A DNA stretch of 64,000 bases from Sphingopyxis lindanitolerans. GTDB taxonomy: Bacteria > Pseudomonadota > Alphaproteobacteria > Sphingomonadales > Sphingomonadaceae. Numbering within the stretch: the first letter of the stretch is position 1; every line of letters begins with the position of its first letter. Shown piece by piece: positions 33,741-43,654 of the stretch. The stretch spans positions 4,049,569-4,113,568 of the forward strand of contig NZ_CM009578.1 of NCBI RefSeq assembly GCF_002993885.1. The letters run 5' to 3'. The position numbers and the translations under genes were made by a program. The notes below the pieces were generated by a model. It searched no databases. It had not been told where the DNA came from and saw only the letters and a list, made by a program, of their open reading frames with translations.

Positions 33741-36230
33741 ATGGCAATCACGCGCAAATTTCTGATGTCGCTTTGCTGGGGCGTCGCGCCGCTCGCACTC
33801 ATGGCCGCGCCGTCGCCGGTTCTGGCGCAGGATGCGCCGCAGACCGATTCGACTGGCGGCGGGCTGGATGAAATCATCGTCACCGCGCGTCGCGTCGACG
33901 AGCGCGCGCAGCAGGTGCCGATCGCGATCACGGCGTTCAGCCAGGACAATTTGCGCGAGAAGGGGGTCAATAACGGCACCGATCTTCAGAATTATACGCC
34001 GTCGCTGTCGGTGGTCGGCGACGTCGCGCGAAATCAGGAAACCTATTCGATCCGCGGCATGGGCGGCAACGGCGGCCCCGGTACGGGGAGCGGCCCCGGC
34101 GTGGTCGGCTATTTCGCCGAAGTGCCGACCAGCGTGAGCGGTCCGGGCAGCTTCTATGATCTCGCCTCGTTGCAGGTTCTGAAGGGGCCGCAGGGCACAC
34201 TGTTCGGCCGCAACACCACTGGCGGCGCGGTGCTGCTGGAGCCGATGCGGCCCAAAATGGGCGTCGTCGAAGGCTATGCCGATCTGACGCTCGGCAATTA
34301 CGACCGCCGCAGCGGGCAGGGCGCGCTGAACGTTCCGCTGGTCGATGACGTGCTGGCGATCCGCGTCGCGGGGCAGTTCGACAAGCGCGACGGCTATGTT
34401 CGCGACGTCGTCACCGGCCGCGATTATCTCAACCGCAACAATTACAGCCTGCGCTTCGGCTTGCAGTTCAACCCGACCGAGGCGATCCGCAGCTATACCG
34501 CCGTCAGCTATGTCGATGTGAAGGAACATGGCGGTGGCAGCATCCTGCTCGCAGTCAATCCTGCGCGTCCCTACGCGGCCTTGCTCCAGCCCTATTTGCT
34601 CGAGCAGCAGGCGCGCGGCGTTCGCGAGACGGCGCTCAGCGTTCCCACCCGCGAAATAGCGAAGGCGTTCCTTGCGCTCAACAATACCGAATTCGACCTT
34701 TCGGACACGCTGACGCTGAAGAATGTCATCAGCTACGCCCGCACGCGTTCGACGAGCGCGACCGACCGCGATTCGACACCGCTGCCGATCGCCGACCTGC
34801 TCGGCGCCTATCCCGGGAGCTATAATAATAACCTCCGCACGATCACCGAGGAATTGCAGCTTCGCTATGACGATGGGACGCTGCGCGTGCAGGCCGGGGG
34901 CTTCTTCCTCGACCAGACGACCCCGTCGCCGCTGACCTTCCAGACGGTCAATCCGATGCAGCAGCTTGGCATCCTCGGCGGCGGACCGATCATCCTGCCG
35001 CCGGCGCTGCAGGCCGCGCTCGGTGCCGATACGCCACTGCTCCCCGCGCTCAGCCTCCAGCCGACCGCGCACGTCGACGGACGCAGCAAGGCGGTTTATG
35101 CGCAGGTGCAATATGAGCTGACCCCCGACCTTACCGCGACCGCCGGCTTCCGCTGGACCTGGGACCGCTTTGGCGGTGACATCCAGGCCTATCAGGATCC
35201 GCAAAGCTATCAGGTCTTCAACCAGCTTGCCGCGCTCGGCGTAATCACGCCCGCACAGGCGGCGCAGGTGATTGGCCTCAACGCCAATCTTTGCACCTAT
35301 GATGCTTTCCAGGCAGTGGCCGCCGGGGGCTTCCCGACACTCTATTATCCCAACTGCACGACGCCGACCTTCAACGGCAAGAGCAACGGGCCGACCTGGC
35401 AGGTGGGGCTCGACTGGCAGGTTAACCCTGATACGCTACTGTATGTGGTGTCGCGGCGTGGCTACAAATCGGGCGCGACCAACCCGATCGTGTCGCTATT
35501 TCTCGGCCAGGAGCACCCGCTGTTCGCGGTCCGACCCGAACAGGTCACCGACGTCGAGCTTGGCGTGAAGAAGGATTGGGATCTGGGCGGCGATGCCAAG
35601 GCGCGCACGAACATCTCAGCCTTCTATACCTGGTACAATGATATTCAGGTCATCCAACGCGCGTCGATCGCGGGTTCCGACATTTTGACCAACGCCGAAA
35701 AGGCGCGGGTGATGGGGCTCGAGTTCGAGGGGCAACTCGTCCCTGTACGTGGGCTGACGCTGAGCGCGGTTTATTCGTACAATTCCGCGAAGTATCTGAA
35801 ATATGACTCGATCGCGATTCCCGCGATCCCGCAGGCGCTGACCGCGGCGCAGCCGAGCCGCGACCTGTCGGGCACGCCTTTCTCTTTCGTTCCGAAACAT
35901 AAGTTCAGCCTCAACGCGCGCATCGACCTGCCGGCCGTCGAAGGGGTGGGCGAGATGGCGTTTAACGCGAACTGGACCTATCAGTCGAGCCAGCGCGTGA
36001 CGCCCGAGGCGCAGCCGTTCGACACCATCGCGGGCTACAGCCTCGTCAATCTGCGGCTCGAGTGGAACAATATGTTCGGGGCGCCCATCGACGCGGCGAT
36101 CTACGGCACCAATATCTTCGACAAGGAATATCGGGTTACCGCCAACCCCGGCTATAATAATTCGGGTTTCATCAACTCGATCTATGGGGAGCCGGGGCAA
36201 TATGGCGTGCAGCTTCGCTACCGCTTCTGA
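33741..36230 (+). CDS. TonB-dependent outer-membrane receptor 2
   Basis: 829-aa receptor heading the glycoside/ester operon. Signal peptide ends PSPVLAQDA; the TonB box reads LDEIIVTARRVDERAQQVPIA. The plug contains SIRGMGGNGG and LKGPQGTLFGRNTTGGAVLL. The barrel ends YGVQLRYRF with C-terminal Phe. GGGGAGGATGATCG precedes the ATG. The next gene starts 10 nt after its stop. Likely imports the oligosaccharide or acylated glycoside processed by the downstream enzymes (inference). Confidence 0.92.
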   Translation: MAITRKFLMSLCWGVAPLALMAAPSPVLAQDAPQTDSTGGGLDEIIVTARRVDERAQQVPIAITAFSQDNLREKGVNNGTDLQNYTPSLSVVGDVARNQETYSIRGMGGNGGPGTGSGPGVVGYFAEVPTSVSGPGSFYDLASLQVLKGPQGTLFGRNTTGGAVLLEPMRPKMGVVEGYADLTLGNYDRRSGQGALNVPLVDDVLAIRVAGQFDKRDGYVRDVVTGRDYLNRNNYSLRFGLQFNPTEAIRSYTAVSYVDVKEHGGGSILLAVNPARPYAALLQPYLLEQQARGVRETALSVPTREIAKAFLALNNTEFDLSDTLTLKNVISYARTRSTSATDRDSTPLPIADLLGAYPGSYNNNLRTITEELQLRYDDGTLRVQAGGFFLDQTTPSPLTFQTVNPMQQLGILGGGPIILPPALQAALGADTPLLPALSLQPTAHVDGRSKAVYAQVQYELTPDLTATAGFRWTWDRFGGDIQAYQDPQSYQVFNQLAALGVITPAQAAQVIGLNANLCTYDAFQAVAAGGFPTLYYPNCTTPTFNGKSNGPTWQVGLDWQVNPDTLLYVVSRRGYKSGATNPIVSLFLGQEHPLFAVRPEQVTDVELGVKKDWDLGGDAKARTNISAFYTWYNDIQVIQRASIAGSDILTNAEKARVMGLEFEGQLVPVRGLTLSAVYSYNSAKYLKYDSIAIPAIPQALTAAQPSRDLSGTPFSFVPKHKFSLNARIDLPAVEGVGEMAFNANWTYQSSQRVTPEAQPFDTIAGYSLVNLRLEWNNMFGAPIDAAIYGTNIFDKEYRVTANPGYNNSGFINSIYGEPGQYGVQLRYRF

Positions 36231-36240
36231 GCGCAGCGCG

Positions 36241-37608
36241 ATGAAGCGTTCCACTCTCTCGCTCGTCCTCGCCGCAGCGATCGGCCTTTCGGGACCGGTG
36301 GCGGCGAGGCAGGCGTCCGACTCGGCCGTTCCGGCCGCTGCCTTCACCCCCGACCGCGCGCAGGAAACGCTTCTCGACAAGGCGCGCCGGGCCGGTGCGA
36401 CCGATCTGACGACCCGTCCCGCGCCAGGCGGCGGGATGATCGTAAACGGCAAGCTCGACGGCCATATCTTCGTGCTTGCGATTCCGGCGAACTGGAACCG
36501 CGAAGCAGTGTTGATCGGGCAGGGCTATGCGGCACCCGGTTCGACGCCCGCGGTGCCCGCCGATCCGACCGCGCCATCGGAAAGCGGGGGTGCGTTGCGG
36601 CACATCTATGACGAAGGTCTCGCGGTCGGTGTCGCGGCGTTCGATAAATCGGGGGTTGCGACCGAGAGCGGCGCGAAGAACGCGATGCGGTTGCATGCGT
36701 TGACGACCCGGCTGGGCGCCAAGCGGCATTATGCCGTCGGCGGATCGATGGGCGGTAGCGTCGTGTTGGCGCTGATCGAACTCTACCCAAAGGCTTTTGC
36801 CGGCGCGGTGTCCATGTGCGGCGTGACCGAGGGCTGGCGGCCTTTGATCCAGCAGCTCGCCGACATGCGCGGCGCCTATGACTTGCTGACCGAAGGGACG
36901 CCCTATGCATTGCCCGGCGCGCACGATCTCACGCGCTCGGGGCTGCCGACCGAGCCGTCCGCGGGAGATTCGACCCCCGGCGATGCCTTTCGCGATCAGC
37001 AGAGGATGCGGGTCCTGATGCCGATCTTCGCGCTGTTCCAGGCGGCAAAAGCGAACCTCGACGGACGCGAGGCGCGGATCATCCGCCAAGTCGCGGCGGT
37101 CGGAGGCTTCGCACCCGACCCCGCAGCGATCGGTGCGCCGGTCTATGCGGCGGTGCTCGGCATGGACGATATCGTCGCGACGATGGGCGGGCTGCCGATC
37201 GACAACAGCGAACGGGTTTACGCGCCGCCAGAGATGAGCGCCGAAGAGTCTGCCGATTTCAATCGCCGTATGCCGCGCTATCACGCCAACCCCCGCGCCG
37301 TCGCTTTTGCCCGGCAATGGCACGAGCCGACGGGCAAGTTCCGGGTGCCGCTTGTCACTGTGCATCAGACGACCGACTCGCTGGTGCCTTTCTCTCAATC
37401 CGAAGGGCTGGGGCGGATCGTCGCGGCGGCGGGCAACGGCGCGCGGATCGCGCAATACGCCGTGCCGCCGACGAAGATGCCGCTACCCGATGGCCTCGAG
37501 GGCTATACCCATTGCGGCTTTTCGCCGAAGCAGAACGCCAACGCCTTCGATGCGATGCGGACCTGGGTGCGGACGGGTCGGCGTCCGGGACCGGATGCGG
37601 TCAAGTGA
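36241..37608 (+). CDS. Secreted alpha/beta hydrolase, paralogue A
   Basis: 455-aa exported hydrolase. Signal peptide STLSLVLAAAIGLSGPVAAR. Nucleophile motif GGSMGG (in YAVGGSMGGSVVLALIELYPKAF), C-terminal His in GLEGYTHCGFSPKQ, and a substrate/cap segment VTEGWRPLIQQLADMRGAYDLLTEGTPYALPG. It is a clear paralogue of the last gene of the operon (43655): same length, same motifs in the same order. Start ATG is 10 nt after receptor 2. It overlaps the next gene by 4 nt (GTGA). Likely an esterase removing acyl groups; substrate unknown. Confidence 0.8.
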   Translation: MKRSTLSLVLAAAIGLSGPVAARQASDSAVPAAAFTPDRAQETLLDKARRAGATDLTTRPAPGGGMIVNGKLDGHIFVLAIPANWNREAVLIGQGYAAPGSTPAVPADPTAPSESGGALRHIYDEGLAVGVAAFDKSGVATESGAKNAMRLHALTTRLGAKRHYAVGGSMGGSVVLALIELYPKAFAGAVSMCGVTEGWRPLIQQLADMRGAYDLLTEGTPYALPGAHDLTRSGLPTEPSAGDSTPGDAFRDQQRMRVLMPIFALFQAAKANLDGREARIIRQVAAVGGFAPDPAAIGAPVYAAVLGMDDIVATMGGLPIDNSERVYAPPEMSAEESADFNRRMPRYHANPRAVAFARQWHEPTGKFRVPLVTVHQTTDSLVPFSQSEGLGRIVAAAGNGARIAQYAVPPTKMPLPDGLEGYTHCGFSPKQNANAFDAMRTWVRTGRRPGPDAVK

Positions 37609-38921
37609 CAGGCGCGCTGCCGCCGCTGGATCGCCGCCGGATGCTTGGCTTGGGTGCCGCCGCGGTTGCGGCGGCCGCATCCGGGCCGCTGCGCGCGGCA
37701 GTGAAGGAGGCACAGCCTTTCCTCTGGGGCGCCGCGACCGCGGGGCATCAGGTCGAGGGCAACAATATCAATGCCGACATCTGGCTGCTTGAACAGGTAA
37801 AGCCGACGATCTTCGCCGAGCCGTCGGGCGATGCATGCGACAGCCTGAACCGCTGGCGCGAGGATATTGCCATCGTCAAGGCGTTGGGACTCAACGCCTA
37901 TCGCTTCTCGGTTGAATGGTCGCGCATCGAGCCCGCTCAGGGGCAATTCAGCCAAGCCTATCTCGACCATTATGCGCGCATCGTCGACCATTGCCGTGAG
38001 CAGGGACTGGCGCCGGTGGTCACCTTCAACCATTTCACCACGCCGCGCTGGTTCGCAGCGGCGGGGGGCTGGGAGAACATGGACGCGCCCGACCTGTTCG
38101 CGCGCTATTGCGACAGGGTCGCGCGCGCGATGGCGGCGGGGATGAGCCATGCGCTGACCTTCAACGAGCCGAATCTGGCGCTCGGCGGCGGCTGGTCGGC
38201 CAGTCCGCCGCCACCCGCCTTCATGAACCGCGTCATCGCCTGCGTCGCGGCGGCGGCGAAGGCCAGCGGGTCCGACCGTTTCTCGCTACTCAACGCCGGC
38301 GATCCGGCACCGATGATCCCCGGCGTCACCGCCGCCCACGTCAAGGCCCGCGAAGCGATCCGTGCGGTGCGCGGCGACCTGCCGATCGGAATGAGCCTCG
38401 CCATCCCCGACAATGTCGCGGTCGTCGAGAACAGCGCAATCGAACGCAAGCGCGCCGACGTCTACGGCCCCTTCTTCGCGGTAATGGACAAGGATGATTT
38501 CATCGGGGTTCAGACCTATGGCCGTGCCTATGTCGGCGCCGAGCGCGATGTCGATATTCCCGTCGGCGTCGCGCGCCGGCCGGGCGGTGGTGAATGGTAT
38601 CCCGCGGCGGTGGGCAATGTCGTGCGTTATGCCCATCAGGCGACCGGCCTGCCGGTTATGGTTACTGAAAACGGCATCGACGCGGCAGACGATGCGGAGC
38701 GCGAACGCTTCATTCCCGAAGCGATCGCTTCGGTCCAGGCGGCGCAAAAAGATGGCGTGCCGGTGCTGGGCTATATCCACTGGTCGCTGCTCGACAATTT
38801 CGAGTGGCTGTCGGGCTATGGCCCCAAATTCGGTCTCGTCGCGGTCGACCGCAAGACTTTTCGTCGCACGCCGAAACCGAGCGCGCGTCTCTACGCTGAT
38901 CTGGTGAGGGGAAGATCATGA
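37605..38921 (+). CDS. GH1 beta-glucosidase-like enzyme with Tat signal
   Basis: Glycoside hydrolase family 1, 438 aa. The acid/base Glu is in LTFNEPN and the nucleophile Glu in VTENGID. The substrate region shows GAATAGHQVEGNN and GYIHWSLLDNFEWLSGYGPKFG. The N-terminus LDRRRMLGLGAAAVAAAASG is a twin-arginine signal, so the enzyme should be exported folded to the periplasm. GTG 37605 overlaps the preceding stop (GTGA). It overlaps the following esterase by 4 nt. The exact linkage cleaved is unknown; beta-glucosides or related beta-glycosides are usual. Confidence 0.92.
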   Translation: MTGALPPLDRRRMLGLGAAAVAAAASGPLRAAVKEAQPFLWGAATAGHQVEGNNINADIWLLEQVKPTIFAEPSGDACDSLNRWREDIAIVKALGLNAYRFSVEWSRIEPAQGQFSQAYLDHYARIVDHCREQGLAPVVTFNHFTTPRWFAAAGGWENMDAPDLFARYCDRVARAMAAGMSHALTFNEPNLALGGGWSASPPPPAFMNRVIACVAAAAKASGSDRFSLLNAGDPAPMIPGVTAAHVKAREAIRAVRGDLPIGMSLAIPDNVAVVENSAIERKRADVYGPFFAVMDKDDFIGVQTYGRAYVGAERDVDIPVGVARRPGGGEWYPAAVGNVVRYAHQATGLPVMVTENGIDAADDAERERFIPEAIASVQAAQKDGVPVLGYIHWSLLDNFEWLSGYGPKFGLVAVDRKTFRRTPKPSARLYADLVRGRS

Positions 38922-39886
38922 CGCGAAGCTGGCTGATTCTTTTTGCCGCGCTGGTGTTGGCCCCCGCCGCGTCGGCCCAACTCGTCAAGGCGCCGTGGCC
39001 CGCTTCGCTCTCGGCTGAGGCGCGCGAGGGGCTGGCGGCGAACGACGCCCGCCCGCCCGAGCCTGCGACGATCGAGGGGCGCCGCGATCGCGCCGAGGCG
39101 ATCCAGCGGGAAATCGGCGCGCCGCGTCTCGCGCGGTACGGCGTGACGATGAAGGACGATGTGATCGCGGGCGTTCCGGTGCGTCTTTTTACGCCGGCAA
39201 AGGGTGCCGCGAAGGGGCGCGTTCTTCTCAACCTGCACGGCGGAGGTTTCCTCGTCGATGCAGGATCGATCAGCGAGAACGCCGCGGTGGCCGCGCTCAC
39301 TGGCTATCCGGTTGTTGCGGTGCGCTATCGCCTCGCGCCGGAAAATCCCTTTCCCGCCGCCGTCGACGATGCCGTTGCGGTCTATCGCGCGCTTTTGAGC
39401 GACCATGAGCCGAAACGGATCGGGCTTTACGGCACTTCCGCGGGCGCGATCCTGTCGGCCGAACTCGTCGCGCGGCTTCGCGCCGACAAACTGCCGCAGC
39501 CAGCCGCGCTCGGCTTCTTCTCGGGCACCGCCGACCTGTCGCGACAGGCAGACAGTGTCACGCTGTTCGCCGATCCCTCCGCGGCGACGATGCTGGTGCA
39601 GCTTTATGCCGGCGCGCGAGCGGCCGACGATCCGTTGCTGTCGCCGCAGCGCGGCGATCTCGCGGGCTGGCCCGCGACATTGTGCCTGACCAGCGGCCGC
39701 GATTTCCTGCTGAGCGCGACCGCCGATTTCTGCCGCGCGCTCGATGCGGCAGGAGTGCCCGCACAGCTCATGCTGTTCGACGGGCTGCCGCACGCCTTCT
39801 GGAGCTATATCGACGCGCCCGAAACCGATGCGGCCTTCGCCGCGATGGCGCGCTTTTTCGCCGCGCGCCTGGGAGACGGAAAATGA
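38918..39886 (+). CDS. Secreted HSL-family esterase A
   Basis: 322-aa alpha/beta hydrolase with signal peptide (WLILFAALVLAPAASAQ). Oxyanion motif LHGGGFLVDAG, nucleophile motif YGTSAGA, Asp in TSGRDFLLSA and His in GLPHAFWSY. Similar in layout to the next gene (same motif order, ~23 N-terminal residues signal), so the pair looks like a tandem duplication. 4-nt overlaps on both sides. Probably removes short acyl groups from the glycoside in the periplasm (inference). Confidence 0.88.
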   Translation: MTRSWLILFAALVLAPAASAQLVKAPWPASLSAEAREGLAANDARPPEPATIEGRRDRAEAIQREIGAPRLARYGVTMKDDVIAGVPVRLFTPAKGAAKGRVLLNLHGGGFLVDAGSISENAAVAALTGYPVVAVRYRLAPENPFPAAVDDAVAVYRALLSDHEPKRIGLYGTSAGAILSAELVARLRADKLPQPAALGFFSGTADLSRQADSVTLFADPSAATMLVQLYAGARAADDPLLSPQRGDLAGWPATLCLTSGRDFLLSATADFCRALDAAGVPAQLMLFDGLPHAFWSYIDAPETDAAFAAMARFFAARLGDGK

Positions 39887-40914
39887 GGACGATATTGATC
39901 CTGGCGGCGCTCGCGACCGCCTCACCGGCCGTGGCGCAAATCTCGGTTCCCGCCTTCACCCTGCCGGCGTCGAACCAGCTCAGCGATGAGGCGCTGAAGA
40001 TACTCGAACGGATGAAAGAGGCCACGGCGCCCGCCGAGATCGCCGGCGACGTCGCGAAGCAGCGGGCCTTCTATGGTCGTTACAATGACGACCGGCTGGC
40101 CGAGATGCGCCGCCATTTCCGCACCAGCGAGCGGCGCGAGACGCTGAACGGCGTCACCGTGGATATCGTCGAGCCTGCCGACGGCATCGCCAAGGGCAAC
40201 CAAGAGCGCGTTGTCATCAATGTCCACGGCGGTGCCTTCATGTGGGGTTCGGGCAGCGGCGCGCTGGTCGAGGCGATCCCGATCGCCGCGACGATGGGGG
40301 TCAAGGTGGTGACCGTCGATTACCGGCTGTCGCCCGAACATCGCTATCCGGCCGCCTCGGCAGACGTGACCGCAGTCTACAAGGCGCTGCTCAAGCAATA
40401 TCCGGCCGCCAACATCGGCATTTACGGTTGTTCGGCGGGCGGCGTCATCACCGCGCAAGCGACTGCCTGGATCCGCCGCGAAGGCCTCGCGCGCCCGGGC
40501 GCCATCGGCACCTTCTGCGGCACCGGCGCGCCTTATTCGGGCGACAGTCCGTATCTGGCCGGGCTTATCACCGGCGGCGCGGCGCTTCCCGTCCCGGCGC
40601 TGCCCGATGTGCTGCCGCTTCCCTATATGCAGGGGATCGAGGCGAGCGACACCACTGCCTATCCGCTCGTTTCCGAGACGGCGGTGAAGGCGATGCCGCC
40701 GACACTGTTGCTCGCGGGGGGACGGGATTTCGCCACGAGCGCGCTGACGCTCGCGCATCGCCGCCTCGCCGCGGCGGGGGTGGAGAGCGAACTGTATCTC
40801 TTCGACGGTCTGCCGCACGCCTTCTTCGTCTGGCCCGACATGCCCGAATCGACCGAAGCCTATCGGCTCATCGCCTCCTTCTTCGACCGGCATCTGGGGC
40901 GTCGCGCGCGCTGA
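39883..40914 (+). CDS. Secreted HSL-family esterase B
   Basis: 343-aa alpha/beta hydrolase with signal peptide (TILILAALATASPAVAQ). Motifs: NVHGGAFMWGSGSG (oxyanion), YGCSAGG (nucleophile, GxSxG), AGGRDFATSA (acid) and GLPHAFFVW (His). YRLSPEHRYPAA is a hallmark of the acetylhydrolase group. It overlaps esterase A by 4 nt and touches the MFS gene by 1 nt (TGATG). Together A and B suggest a substrate with more than one ester type. Confidence 0.88.
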   Translation: MRTILILAALATASPAVAQISVPAFTLPASNQLSDEALKILERMKEATAPAEIAGDVAKQRAFYGRYNDDRLAEMRRHFRTSERRETLNGVTVDIVEPADGIAKGNQERVVINVHGGAFMWGSGSGALVEAIPIAATMGVKVVTVDYRLSPEHRYPAASADVTAVYKALLKQYPAANIGIYGCSAGGVITAQATAWIRREGLARPGAIGTFCGTGAPYSGDSPYLAGLITGGAALPVPALPDVLPLPYMQGIEASDTTAYPLVSETAVKAMPPTLLLAGGRDFATSALTLAHRRLAAAGVESELYLFDGLPHAFFVWPDMPESTEAYRLIASFFDRHLGRRAR

Positions 40915-42131
40915 TGCGGGCACGCACCATCATAACCCTCGCCCTGACCTATGCGCTGCTCGGCCTGCTTATGAACAGTGTGGGTATCGTCATCCTGCAG
41001 TCGATCGTCCATTTCGGCGCAAGCAAGCTGATGGGATCGACGCTTGAGGCGTGCAAGGATCTGTCGGTCGTCGTCGCCTCGTTCCTGCTGGTCGGCGCGG
41101 TGCCCGCTTTCGGCTATCGCCGCTCGCTGATCGCGATACTTGCGGTGATGGCGTTCGTCTGCCTGCTCGCCTCCTTCGCCACGGGTTTCCCGGCGATGCA
41201 GGCGTTGTTCGTGATGACCGGCCTCGCGTTCGGCATCACCAAGATCGCGACCTATTCGGCGATCGGACTGGTCGCGCGCGATCCCGCGGATCACGCAAGC
41301 ATCACCGGTCTTGTCGAGGGCGTATTCATGGTCGGCGTATTGGCGGGCGCCTGGATCTTCGGCTGGTTTATCGACAGCGGCGACTGGTTGCGCGTCTATT
41401 GGCTGCTCGCCGCATTCTGCGCGCTGGCGTCTTTCGCCTGGATCGGTATCCGGCTCGATGAAAGCGCGGCGTCGACCAGAGGCGACGGCGCTTCGGCGTC
41501 GGCCGGCTGGAAAGAGATGCTGGCGCTTGCCGCCTTGCCCGCGACGGTCGCGGTGCTCGCGACCCTGTTCCTCTACGTCCTGATCGAACAGGGCGTCGGA
41601 ACCTGGCTTCCGACGTTCAACCGCGAGATACTCCATCTGCCGGCAGCGATGAGCGTCCAGATGTCGAGCATCTTCATCGCCTCGCTCGCGCTCGGACGCC
41701 TGCTGTCGGGACTCCTGCTGCGCCGGATCGCATGGCTGCCGGTGCTGCTGACCTGCCTTGCCGCGCTGGCGGCGCTGGTGGTCCTGGCGTTGCCGCTGGC
41801 CGAAGGCGTGCGACCGCGTGCGGACACCGGATGGGCGAACGCACCCTTTGCGGCCTATCTCTTTCCGTTGATCGGCCTGTTCCTCGCTCCCGTCTATCCG
41901 ACCATATGCTCGGTCGCGCTGAGCGCGCTGCCGCAGCATCGCCACGCCGCGATGATCGGATTGATCGTGATCTTCTCCGCGCTCGGCGGCACGATCGGTT
42001 CGTTTCTGGTCGGGCTGCTTTTTCAGTCGGTGCCCGGCACCACCGCTTTCTATTTTCTGCTGGCGCCGATGGCGCTCGTCGCGCTTGCCTTGCCGCTTGT
42101 GCGCCGCCGGGTCGCGAGCATGGCCCGATGA
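40914..42131 (+). CDS. MFS transporter
   Basis: 405-aa inner-membrane permease of the major facilitator superfamily with about 12 helices in two halves and a short central cytoplasmic loop (RLDESAASTRGDGASASAGW). Motif A-like sequence is weak. The YVLIEQGVGTWLPTF region resembles the FucP/glucose-galactose group. Start ATG 40914 overlaps the esterase stop by one base; its end overlaps the trehalase start by 4 nt. Position between secreted enzymes and a cytoplasmic trehalase implies transport of the released disaccharide or sugar. Confidence 0.88.
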   Translation: MRARTIITLALTYALLGLLMNSVGIVILQSIVHFGASKLMGSTLEACKDLSVVVASFLLVGAVPAFGYRRSLIAILAVMAFVCLLASFATGFPAMQALFVMTGLAFGITKIATYSAIGLVARDPADHASITGLVEGVFMVGVLAGAWIFGWFIDSGDWLRVYWLLAAFCALASFAWIGIRLDESAASTRGDGASASAGWKEMLALAALPATVAVLATLFLYVLIEQGVGTWLPTFNREILHLPAAMSVQMSSIFIASLALGRLLSGLLLRRIAWLPVLLTCLAALAALVVLALPLAEGVRPRADTGWANAPFAAYLFPLIGLFLAPVYPTICSVALSALPQHRHAAMIGLIVIFSALGGTIGSFLVGLLFQSVPGTTAFYFLLAPMALVALALPLVRRRVASMAR

Positions 42132-43636
42132 TTGTGGCCGACACGCCCGCCGGACTGTTTGGCCCACTGTTCGCCGCGGTGCAGGAGAGCGGCCTCTTTC
42201 CCGATTCCAAGACCTTTGCCGATGCGCGCCCGCGCCGCGAGCCGGCGGCGATCCTTGCCGACTGGCAAAGCCAGCGCCCGGCGCCGGGCGAGACGCTGCG
42301 GCGTTTCATATTCGCCAATTTCGATGTTCCGCGAGCCCAGCCGGCGCCGTCGCCCGACGGCCTCAAACTCGCCGCCCATATATCGGCGCTGTGGCCGCTC
42401 CTGACGCGCGTGTCGGGCGAACCCGCGCCCGGATCATCGGAACTGTGGTTGCCGCACAGCTATGTCGTCCCCGGCGGTCGCTTTCGCGAGCTTTATTATT
42501 GGGACAGCTATTTCACCATGCTCGGGCTCGCGCGCTCGGGACGACAGGATCTGGTCGAGAATATGATCGGTAATTTCGGGAGCCTGCTCGACCGGATCGG
42601 TCATATCCCGAACGGCACCCGCAGCTATTACGCCAGCCGCTCGCATCCGCCCTTCTTTTATCTGATGGCGGCGCTGTCGCGCGACGACAGCGTTGGGGGC
42701 CGCCGCCGCCGGCTGGCATGGATGATCAGGGAGCATGGCTTCTGGATGGCGGGCGAGGGTGGCCTCGCGCCCGGCGGCGAGGTGCGGCGCGTGGTCCGGC
42801 TGGCCGATGGTGCGTTGCTCAATCGCTATTGGGACGACAGCGACTGCCCGCGCGACGAGAGTTGGCGCGAGGATATCGCGCTCGCGGCCGAGGCCCCGGC
42901 GCGCGATGCGCGGGAACTCTGGCGCGACATTCGCGCCGCGGCCGAGAGCGGATGGGACTTCAGTTCGCGCTGGCTCGCCGACCCACTAAATCTCGCCACT
43001 ATCCGCACCACCCGGCTGGTTCCTGTCGATCTCAACGCGCTGCTCTTCGGCCTCGAACAGGCGATCGCCGAGGCCGCGCGTGGCCTTGGCGAGACCAGTC
43101 GGGCCGACGATTTCGCCGCGCGCGCCGAACGTCGGGCGCGGGCGATCTCCGACCATCTCTGGAATGGTGAGACCGGCCATTACGCCGACTTCGATCTCGA
43201 CAGCGCGCGGGTGTCGGGCAGGCTGACCGCGGCTGCCGCCTTCCCTCTCTTCATGGGGGTGGCCTCGGCGGACCAGGCGCGCCGCGCGGCTTTGGCGCTC
43301 GAACGGCTGCTGCGCCCGGGTGGGCTGATGACGACATTGTGCGACAGCGGCCAGCAATGGGACGCACCCAATGGCTGGGCCCCCTTGCAATGGATCGCGA
43401 TCAGCGGGCTGCGGCGTTATGGCGAAACAGGATTGGCAGATAGCATCGCCGGTCGCTGGCTGGCGATGGTCGAAGCGCATTACGAGGCGAGTGGCCAGCT
43501 TTTCGAGAAATATGATGTCGTCGCCTGCGCCGCCGGATCAGGCGGCGAATATGTGACGGAAACAGGCTTTGGGTGGACCAATGGCGTAACGCTTGAGCTT
43601 CTCGCGACACAGGACGAGGCGGGAACCCTTGGGTGA
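42128..43636 (+). CDS. GH37 trehalase, cytoplasmic
   Basis: Hydrolyses alpha,alpha-trehalose to two glucoses. The 502-aa product has both GH37 signatures: PGGRFRELYYWDSYF and QWDAPNGWAPLQW, plus ARSHPPFFYLM and the C-terminal GSGGEY loop. No signal peptide is present, so it should act in the cytoplasm, unlike E. coli TreA. ATG 42128 overlaps the MFS stop by 4 nt. A trehalase in a LacI operon together with GH1 and several esterases points to a trehalose-containing or related substrate. Confidence 0.93.
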   Translation: MIVADTPAGLFGPLFAAVQESGLFPDSKTFADARPRREPAAILADWQSQRPAPGETLRRFIFANFDVPRAQPAPSPDGLKLAAHISALWPLLTRVSGEPAPGSSELWLPHSYVVPGGRFRELYYWDSYFTMLGLARSGRQDLVENMIGNFGSLLDRIGHIPNGTRSYYASRSHPPFFYLMAALSRDDSVGGRRRRLAWMIREHGFWMAGEGGLAPGGEVRRVVRLADGALLNRYWDDSDCPRDESWREDIALAAEAPARDARELWRDIRAAAESGWDFSSRWLADPLNLATIRTTRLVPVDLNALLFGLEQAIAEAARGLGETSRADDFAARAERRARAISDHLWNGETGHYADFDLDSARVSGRLTAAAAFPLFMGVASADQARRAALALERLLRPGGLMTTLCDSGQQWDAPNGWAPLQWIAISGLRRYGETGLADSIAGRWLAMVEAHYEASGQLFEKYDVVACAAGSGGEYVTETGFGWTNGVTLELLATQDEAGTLG

Positions 43637-43654
43637 CATCAACAGGAGGCAGCA